NCBI RefSeq assembly: GCF_016900095.1
Contig: NZ_JACJJP010000004.1
Coordinates: forward strand, 1-64,000
Direction of reading: 5' to 3'
Length of the DNA stretch: 64,000 nucleotides
DNA from: Gemmiger formicilis
Lineage (GTDB): Bacteria > Bacillota > Clostridia > Oscillospirales > Ruminococcaceae
Positions within the stretch are counted from its first letter, which is position 1, and each line of letters starts with the position of its first letter. Shown here piece after piece: positions 58,237 to 64,000 of the stretch. Both the position numbers and the translations under genes were made by a program. The notes beneath the pieces were generated by a model. It did no database searches. It was given only the letters and a program-made list of their open reading frames with translations, and was not told the DNA's origin.

Positions 58237-60465
58237 TTACCCTTTGTAACCAGGCTCTTTTCGTCCTACCTTTTCGCCATCAATCCAGTAACCACCGTCC
58301 GCTTTCAACCGGTTTTTGACAGTGCGGGGCTTCAGGTCCATATATTGGGCCATGGCATAGACCGTGACCTCGCCGTCCATGGTGCAGGCCTCAAAGGCAC
58401 TGTCCAGCTCCCTGCTGCGCTTCTTTGCCTGATCCTCCCTGCCCTTGTCGCTCCACCGTTTTGCCGCCCCTCTGGCACCTAAGGTCTTATAGTCGCTTTC
58501 GGGCTGCAGGTCCTCCAGAAGTCCATCGTCCAGCTTGTGGACGGGGTAATCGAACCACAAGTTCACGGGGTCGAAGCGGGCAAACTCCCGCAGGGTTCCC
58601 TCGATGCGCCAGGCTGTCCGGGCCGTAGCCTTTTGGGAAGCCTGCTCGATGGCTGTGTCCAGCGCCCGCCGGTCGGACAGGGACAGGTTCTCCTTGCAGA
58701 TCTCCAGCATACGGGCACGGCTGAGGGCATCTTCCCGGGTGTAGGCATCCTCCAGTCCCCGCCGGTCCAAGGCCACAGTGCAGGCCGCGCAGGCAGCCCG
58801 GTTTCGCAGCTGCTCCCGGATGGCATCGGTGGGTTCCAGCTCGGTCATGTCCAGCATGGCGTCTGGGTCCCGGGCGAAGACGCCGGAGCCGGATGCGCGG
58901 TCCATGCTGCGCTTTCCGCCCTGGGCTCCCTTGCTGTGATGGTGGCAGTAGATCACGGCACAGCCCAGCTCCCGGCAGACCAAATCGAACTGGTTGCAGA
59001 ACTTAGCCATCTGATCGGCGCTGTTCTCGTCGCCGGTGATGACCTTGTAGATAGGGTCCAGGATGATGGCGATATAGTCCTTTTTGGCAGCCCGCCGGAT
59101 CAGCTTGGGGGCCAGCTTGTCCATGGGCACGCTGGCGCCGCGCAGGTTCCACAGGTCGATGTTCCCCACATGGCCGGGCGGCAGGCCCAGGGCGTCGTAT
59201 ACATCCCGGAAGCGGTGCAGGCAGGAGGCCCGGTCCAGTTCCAGGTTGATGTACAGCACCTTACCTTGGGCGCAGTCGAACCGACCCAGCCAGGGAACGC
59301 CCTCGGCGATGCAGATGCACAGCTCGATGAGGGCAAAGCTCTTGCCGGCCTTGCTGGGCCCGGCCAGCAGCATCTTGTGCCCCTGGCGCAGTACGCCTGC
59401 GATCAGCGGCGGAGCCAGTTCCGGCATGGCGTCCCAGCTGTCGGAAAGGCTTTCGGTTTCGGGCAGATCATCGGTAGCCGACTCGATCCAGTCCCTCCAT
59501 TCCTGCCAACAGGATTTCCCGGTGTTTGTCTCCAGCAGGAACTGCTTCTGTCCGTTACGTGTAATTCCGGGCATCCGTGACAGGCGGCTGGGATTGCGGT
59601 TCTGCTGGTCGATAACCAAACCATTTTTCTTACACACTTCGTACAGGTAGTCCACCCGCTTGCGGTATTCGGTGTAATCGGGAGCATCCACCTTTACAAT
59701 GGCGTGCAGACTCTTTTTGCCGCTATACACAAGGGCAGCCAAAGGCAATTCCAGCTGGTGCAGGATTGCGGCTTGCCGGTTCAGATCCTGTTCATCGGAT
59801 TCGACCAAAGCATAGCGGTACTCGGTGATGTCGGCATCACGGCGCCCTTGGCCGTTTACCGGGTTAAAACAGATCCAGGCGCCAACCTCGGGATCATAAT
59901 CTCCCAGGACCTTCCCCAGTTCACCGCCACACTTCTCCAGCTCTGCAATAAGCTGCTCCGCCGTGCGGTCCCAGTGTCCCTTGGTGGGGCGGCGCCGGTC
60001 TTTATCCATAAAACTTTCGGTGACATAGGCTACATGGTCCGACGGCTCGTACAGGGCCCGCAGGTATTCAATCAGCTGGGCTGCAGGGTTCCAGGGCGTG
60101 TTGTCATCCGGGATGGCCAGGTCAGGTACATCCAACCAGTGTGGGTCAACCACCCTGCCATCCGTTGGTGCGTCAATAACGTCATCCCAGTCCAGCGCAT
60201 GTCCTTCCGAACCTGACCACCCATGGTCTCGTGCTATTTTAAAAATGCTGTTCTCGGTAACAGGGGATGCGCTCCCGCGAAAGCTCTCCCATTTTCGGGA
60301 GCATTCCCCCTTATGATACCGGCTACCATCCTGCGCACTCCACTGCTCCCACATAGTTACAGGCAAACCTGCCTGTTTAAGCCCCATGCCAACGGTCAGC
60401 CATTCCTGATACGTACAAGACGCCGGGGACAGGAAGTCCAGCGCCTGACGGAGATCTTCATTCAA
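58237..60465 (-). CDS. phage primase/RepA-like replicative ATPase
   Basis: This 742-residue protein has a PriCT-2-like N-terminus (SPASCTYQEWLTVGMGLKQA, then GECSRKWESF), a middle part that looks like an archaeo-eukaryotic primase (ALVESDEQ, YSGKKSLHAIVKV), and a RecA-like ATPase with Walker A AGPSKAGKSFAL near residue 365 and IILDPIYKV. A C-terminal helix-turn-helix (YAMAQYMDLKPRTVKNRLKA) follows. It should be the phage replication initiator and helicase. It directly follows the SF2 helicase gene. Confidence 0.82.
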   Translation of the reverse strand: MNEDLRQALDFLSPASCTYQEWLTVGMGLKQAGLPVTMWEQWSAQDGSRYHKGECSRKWESFRGSASPVTENSIFKIARDHGWSGSEGHALDWDDVIDAPTDGRVVDPHWLDVPDLAIPDDNTPWNPAAQLIEYLRALYEPSDHVAYVTESFMDKDRRRPTKGHWDRTAEQLIAELEKCGGELGKVLGDYDPEVGAWICFNPVNGQGRRDADITEYRYALVESDEQDLNRQAAILHQLELPLAALVYSGKKSLHAIVKVDAPDYTEYRKRVDYLYEVCKKNGLVIDQQNRNPSRLSRMPGITRNGQKQFLLETNTGKSCWQEWRDWIESATDDLPETESLSDSWDAMPELAPPLIAGVLRQGHKMLLAGPSKAGKSFALIELCICIAEGVPWLGRFDCAQGKVLYINLELDRASCLHRFRDVYDALGLPPGHVGNIDLWNLRGASVPMDKLAPKLIRRAAKKDYIAIILDPIYKVITGDENSADQMAKFCNQFDLVCRELGCAVIYCHHHSKGAQGGKRSMDRASGSGVFARDPDAMLDMTELEPTDAIREQLRNRAACAACTVALDRRGLEDAYTREDALSRARMLEICKENLSLSDRRALDTAIEQASQKATARTAWRIEGTLREFARFDPVNLWFDYPVHKLDDGLLEDLQPESDYKTLGARGAAKRWSDKGREDQAKKRSRELDSAFEACTMDGEVTVYAMAQYMDLKPRTVKNRLKADGGYWIDGEKVGRKEPGYKG

Positions 60466-60477
60466 GTGCTCACCACC

Positions 60478-62079
60478 TTACACAAAATTCGGGGTATATG
60501 TCTTGGGGTCAACTCCCTTTGGCGCCCCACGCCAGCCTCCGGCGGCGATACGGGTGATCATATGGGAAGCCTGATCAAAGGTCCAAGTGCCCACATGCCG
60601 GAAGCCGTACTGCTCCAGGCGGCGGATCTGCTTGGGAGTGGACATTCCCTGTTCCTGGCGCTTGGCCAGGCGATCCAGCAGCAGGCTCGCCTTGCCGGCG
60701 GTGTCCACGGCATCGGGCAGGATGCCGAACTTCTCCAGAGCTGCCGTCTGGCTGTCTGTTGGCGGGGCGCTCTCCCAGCCAAAGGCCGGCACATAGCCGG
60801 ACAGGTCCTCGGCCTGGATGCTCATCTCGTACTGGAGAGGATCCACCAGCCTGGCACGCTTACGGCGCTGTTCGGCCAGCTTCTTGGCCAGGGCTTCCTC
60901 CCGCTGGAGGACCACATCGGCATTTGCTTGCTGTACTGCTTCTTCCAGGTCCTTGGGTTCTCCGCCCGCGGCCAGGTTGTCGGTCATCTGCACGGCCACC
61001 TGGTGGTCTTCGCAGATCAGGTCGGCGGGGCGGCACAGTTCGTGCCGGTCGGTGAGCCAGAGGAAGTCCAGCAAAAGCAGGTCCTGTTTGCCCGTTTCGG
61101 GGCTGAGGCGGGTGCCGCGGCCCACCATCTGGCTGTACAGGCTGCGCACCTTAGTGGGCCGCAAAACCACCACACAGTCAACGCTGGGGCAGTCCCACCC
61201 TTCGGTGAGCAGCATACTGTTGCACAGCACGTTGTACTTGCCGGCGGAAAAATCCGCCTGGATCTCGGCCCGGTCAGGGCTTTTGCCGTTGACCTCGGCA
61301 GCCCGGAATCCGTGGGCGTTGAGCTTGTCCCGGAACTTCTGCGAGGTCTTGATCAGAGGCAGGAACACAACGGTTTTGCGGTCGCGGCAATAGTGGGACA
61401 TCTGCTCGGCGATCTGGTCCAGGTACGGGTCCAGGGCGGTGCCAAGGTCCTCAGCGGCAAAGTCTCCGCCACTCATGCCCACAGTGGAAATATCCAGCTT
61501 CAGGGGGATAGTCTGGGCCATGATGCGGCACAAGTACCCGTCCCGGATGGCCTGTGTCAGCTTGTACTCGTAGGCCAGGGAGTCAAACACCTCGCCCAGG
61601 TTGCGCAGATCGCCACGGTCGGGGGTGGCAGTGACACCCAGTACCCGGGCATCGCCGAACCAGTCCAGGATGCGCCGGTAACCGTCGGTGACGGCATGGT
61701 GGGCCTCATCCACGATGATGGTGCCGAAGTACCGGCGGTCGAACTGTTCCAACCGCTTGGGGCGCATCAGGCTCTGCACGCTGCCCACTACCACCCGGTT
61801 CCAGGCGGTCAGGCAACTTTGCTCGGCTTTTTCCACTGCACAGGTCAAACCGGTGGCTTTGTACAATTTGTCGGACGCCTGCTCCAGCAGCTCGCCCCGG
61901 TGCGCCAGGATCAGCACTCGGTCCCCCGCTCTTACCTGGTCCTCAGCAATTTTGGCAAACACGATTGTTTTTCCGGTTCCTGTTGGCAGTACCGCAAGCA
62001 CACGAAGGCGCCCACTATCCCACTGGGCGTGAACGCCTTCTCGTGCTTCCTGCTGGTACGGCCGCAATTCAGCGGCCAT
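60478..62079 (-). CDS. phage SF2 DEAD/DEAH-box helicase
   Basis: This 533-residue helicase has motif I LPTGTGKTIVF near residue 33, motif II VDEAHHAV, motif III VTATPDR and motif VI QMVGRGTRLS. It resembles phage-borne relatives of RecG/UvrB-type SF2 proteins used in replication restart. The ATG overlaps the DUF669 stop as TGATG. It belongs to the replication module with Sak4 and the primase. Confidence 0.9.
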   Translation of the reverse strand: MAAELRPYQQEAREGVHAQWDSGRLRVLAVLPTGTGKTIVFAKIAEDQVRAGDRVLILAHRGELLEQASDKLYKATGLTCAVEKAEQSCLTAWNRVVVGSVQSLMRPKRLEQFDRRYFGTIIVDEAHHAVTDGYRRILDWFGDARVLGVTATPDRGDLRNLGEVFDSLAYEYKLTQAIRDGYLCRIMAQTIPLKLDISTVGMSGGDFAAEDLGTALDPYLDQIAEQMSHYCRDRKTVVFLPLIKTSQKFRDKLNAHGFRAAEVNGKSPDRAEIQADFSAGKYNVLCNSMLLTEGWDCPSVDCVVVLRPTKVRSLYSQMVGRGTRLSPETGKQDLLLLDFLWLTDRHELCRPADLICEDHQVAVQMTDNLAAGGEPKDLEEAVQQANADVVLQREEALAKKLAEQRRKRARLVDPLQYEMSIQAEDLSGYVPAFGWESAPPTDSQTAALEKFGILPDAVDTAGKASLLLDRLAKRQEQGMSTPKQIRRLEQYGFRHVGTWTFDQASHMITRIAAGGWRGAPKGVDPKTYTPNFV

Positions 62080-62558
62080 CAAAACGACCCCTGTTTCCAG
62101 GAAGTAGCTGCCGGCGCGGCCTTGGGTTCAGGCGGCGGCAGGAACTTCGTGATTTCATTGCTGGTACCAGGATTGCCGTCCTTCTTGGTATATTCATGGA
62201 TTTCAAGATGGCAAAGTCCCTGGGAACCGACAAGCGCGTCCCAGCGCGGGCGCAGTTTCTCACCATGCTTACGCTGGCCGATGCTCTCAAAGAAGGCACA
62301 GAGGAGGCCTTCGGTGCGAGTGTGCAGGTAGAGGCGGTGGGTCACATATGCATCCCCCTTGTCGCCGCCATGAACCGTGATGGACAACTTAGCCATAGAG
62401 CAGGGCGGCAGCTTGGCGCTTCCATCAAAACGAGCCCGCTCGAACTTGGTGACAGTGAAGGGATAATCACCGTCCGGCAAAAGGACATAGTCGGGGCCGT
62501 CGTTCTGGATTTCATCGTCCCAGCCAAAAGCGCGGCCGGTGTTTTCTTCGTATGCCAT
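62079..62558 (-). CDS. DUF669 phage protein, ssDNA-binding-like
   Basis: This 159-residue protein (DYVLLPDGDYPFTVTKFERA, then AYVTHRLYLHTRTEGLLCAF) is a DUF669 member, usually encoded between the Sak4 ATPase and a helicase, and thought to act as single-strand binding or annealing partner. GGAGA precedes the ATG. Confidence 0.8.
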   Translation of the reverse strand: MAYEENTGRAFGWDDEIQNDGPDYVLLPDGDYPFTVTKFERARFDGSAKLPPCSMAKLSITVHGGDKGDAYVTHRLYLHTRTEGLLCAFFESIGQRKHGEKLRPRWDALVGSQGLCHLEIHEYTKKDGNPGTSNEITKFLPPPEPKAAPAATSWKQGSF

Positions 62559-62579
62559 AAGTATAAATCTCCTTTCGTA

Positions 62580-63761
62580 TCAAAACGGAACGTCGCCAAA
62601 GTCTTTTACCATCTCGTACACCGCATCCCAGGCACCCACCAGGCAGCCTTCCACAAAGTCTGCCGGATAGTCCCGGATGGGCATATCTTCGGGGAAGTAG
62701 CCCTTCTGGGCGACCACCTTGCGGATGTCGGCTTCCTCAACCTTGTTGGCCACCATCAGCGCACGCAGGTTGTCGGGGATACCGGCGTCCCGCAGGTTGG
62801 CGTCCAGCCTGGCGCGGTAGCTGGCTTCCACCTCTGCAGGATCAAGGACAGGGGCCGCGTCCGTAGGCTTCGCAGTCGAAGTCGGCGCCGGTGCAGCAGT
62901 AGCAACGCTGGGGGAAACCGAGGGCGCGGGGGTCGTCCTGCGGGTCGGCGTAGGGTTTGCGGGTTCATCCTCCACCATCACAGGGCGGCTTGCGGTCGCA
63001 GGGGCGGCGGGCGGCGCAGTGGCAGGCCGGACGCTGCCGGGCACCACCCCCGCGATGGCCCCATAGTCCAGCGGCAGTTCATCGGCCAGGCCGAAACGGT
63101 TCTTGGCGTCCCAACAGGCGTGGTGGGTGGTGTACATCACCCGCCGCCCGCCGCTGGCCTTGTTCTTTGCGTTGGGGCCGCTGCCGGATTTTTCCACCAC
63201 CGTCTTGTAGTTGGCGAACAGCAGCATATCGCACCATTCCCGAAGCAGCGGTGCCACCTGCTTGGTGGTCTTCATCTGCCAGCGGTCGTAGTTGCCAACG
63301 GCGTCTGGCTGCTCGAACTTGGCGATCGTGGCGTGGGCCAGCACCACCACGTTGCGACCGGTGGCCACAACCTCTTCCAGCTGGTCCAGCAGGCGGCCGA
63401 ATTCCTCCTTAACGTAGACGTAGCCTTTGCCGTAGCCGAAGCCTTCCAGCCCGTCCACCTTTGCCTTGGCGCAGATTGAGCGGATGCACAGCGTTTCGGC
63501 CCAGTCGGCGGTGTCCAGCACCAGGGTGGTACAAGGAACGCCACCCCGGGCGGCTTCGGCCACTTCGTCCAGCAACATCGCCCAGCTGGTGGGCCGGGGC
63601 AGCCGGCGTACGTCCAGGCGCTTGGTGCCGCCCTCGGTGTCGATGAACACCGGGTCCGGGAACCGCGCCGCGAAGGTGGACTTGCCGATGCCCTCCGGCC
63701 CGTACAGCACGACCTTAACCGGCGCGGGGATGGTCCCCCCTGTGATCTGGTATTTGCCCAT
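62580..63761 (-). CDS. phage Sak4-type RecA-like ATPase
   Basis: This 393-residue protein has Walker A YGPEGIGKSTFAARF near residue 20 and Walker B TTLVLDTADWAE, the AAA_24/Sak4 layout of single-strand annealing recombinases. A long Pro/Ala/Thr linker (residues 240-305) joins a C-terminal domain (IPDNLRALMVANKVEEADIR). With DUF669 it forms the recombination pair. Confidence 0.85.
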   Translation of the reverse strand: MGKYQITGGTIPAPVKVVLYGPEGIGKSTFAARFPDPVFIDTEGGTKRLDVRRLPRPTSWAMLLDEVAEAARGGVPCTTLVLDTADWAETLCIRSICAKAKVDGLEGFGYGKGYVYVKEEFGRLLDQLEEVVATGRNVVVLAHATIAKFEQPDAVGNYDRWQMKTTKQVAPLLREWCDMLLFANYKTVVEKSGSGPNAKNKASGGRRVMYTTHHACWDAKNRFGLADELPLDYGAIAGVVPGSVRPATAPPAAPATASRPVMVEDEPANPTPTRRTTPAPSVSPSVATAAPAPTSTAKPTDAAPVLDPAEVEASYRARLDANLRDAGIPDNLRALMVANKVEEADIRKVVAQKGYFPEDMPIRDYPADFVEGCLVGAWDAVYEMVKDFGDVPF

Positions 63762-63762
63762 G

Positions 63763-64000
63763 TCAGAACTCTCCTTTCATCCACTGCCTGGGGGTGGTTG
63801 CCTCCAGGCGGGTCTCGGTATCCTGGCCGCGCACGCGGCCGTCCTCAATGATGATGCGGCACTCGCCGCCGGTGCTCACCCGGGTGGCAATAGCCTGCAG
63901 GCCCTCCCCTTCCAGCCAGGCACCGAATTCCCGCAAGGTGCGCAGGTCCATCTGCTCCAGCTTGTCCAGCAGCACAAAGCCGCAGTTGGGGTTCAGCTTC
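63763..64000 (-). CDS. C-terminal end of an SMC/RecN-like phage ATPase (partial)
   Basis: The frame is open to the window edge, and 78 residues are visible. They hold a Walker B/D-loop-like block FVLLDKLEQMDLRTLREFG and IATRVSTGGECRIIIEDG, typical of the end of AAA_23/RecN-like phage ATPases. The N-terminal part with Walker A must lie to the right. It is only one base away from the Sak4 gene downstream. Confidence 0.7.
   Translation of the reverse strand, partial: KLNPNCGFVLLDKLEQMDLRTLREFGAWLEGEGLQAIATRVSTGGECRIIIEDGRVRGQDTETRLEATTPRQWMKGEF

Noticed and set aside
1-64000. CRISPR arrays and insertion sequences.
   Set aside because: I saw no regularly spaced repeats and no transposase-like protein in any frame.

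Overview
The window looks like part of the chromosome of a GC-rich, low-motility gut Firmicute of the Oscillospiraceae type (Faecalibacterium/Gemmiger/Subdoligranulum-like). This is inferred from a spoIIA-sigF operon, Shine-Dalgarno AGGAGG sites before almost every gene, TTGACA/TATAAT promoters, PyrBI, AsnA, formate-tetrahydrofolate ligase and a 2-hydroxyacyl-CoA dehydratase/activase pair. No species call is possible from the sequence alone.

Positions 1 to about 40,880 are core chromosome. The left edge carries three tandem consensus promoters firing leftward, which look like the promoter array of an rRNA operon lying just outside the window. Then, on the minus strand, come spoIIAA-spoIIAB-sigF, vanZ-folC, an ACT protein-hom-thrB-lysC threonine operon, and a class A penicillin-binding protein. 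The plus strand follows with a BofC-C-like small membrane protein and an ACP-MaoC-SDR-GNAT acyl gene set. Next are an NAD(P)-dependent GltD-like oxidoreductase, tmcAL, ackA, a GT-C-type membrane protein, a PadR-DUF2812 pair with palindromic operators, fhs, a polymerase-like membrane protein, a dehydratase/activase pair, a Fur regulator, rarA, nth, a GntR regulator, pyrBI, a Clp ATPase without an M domain, a heterodimeric ABC exporter and asnA. Many neighbours are separated by clear hairpin terminators.

From about 40,883 to the right end, and beyond it, lies a prophage of at least 23 kb with every gene on the minus strand. Its left boundary is the 3' half of a tRNA-Thr(TGT) gene, followed by three GTAGTCA direct repeats that resemble integrase arm sites. 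Read in transcription order, right to left, it has a replication/recombination module (SMC-like ATPase end, Sak4-type ATPase, DUF669, SF2 helicase, primase/RepA-like ATPase, RusA), a set of small Cys-rich and regulatory genes, an ArpU/sigma-like late regulator, a possible structured RNA, a tRNA-Ser(GCT), and the packaging and head genes (TerS, TerL, portal, MuF, scaffold, capsid). The tail genes follow (connectors, tail tube, chaperone-like genes, tape measure), then GH25 endolysin and holin. Integrase and repressor are not in the window and should lie to the right.

The most interesting points are these. The MuF minor head protein carries a C-terminal domain resembling the Ntox50 polymorphic toxin and is followed by a 59-residue Sm-like gene that is a candidate immunity protein. 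The tail-tip/receptor-binding module is missing between tape measure and endolysin, with what looks like a gene remnant at the junction. A structured non-coding stretch with its own terminator lies between the late regulator and the terminase. The endolysin has an unusual C-terminal tandem repeat. Several short prophage genes below usual size cut-offs are described here from direct translation.
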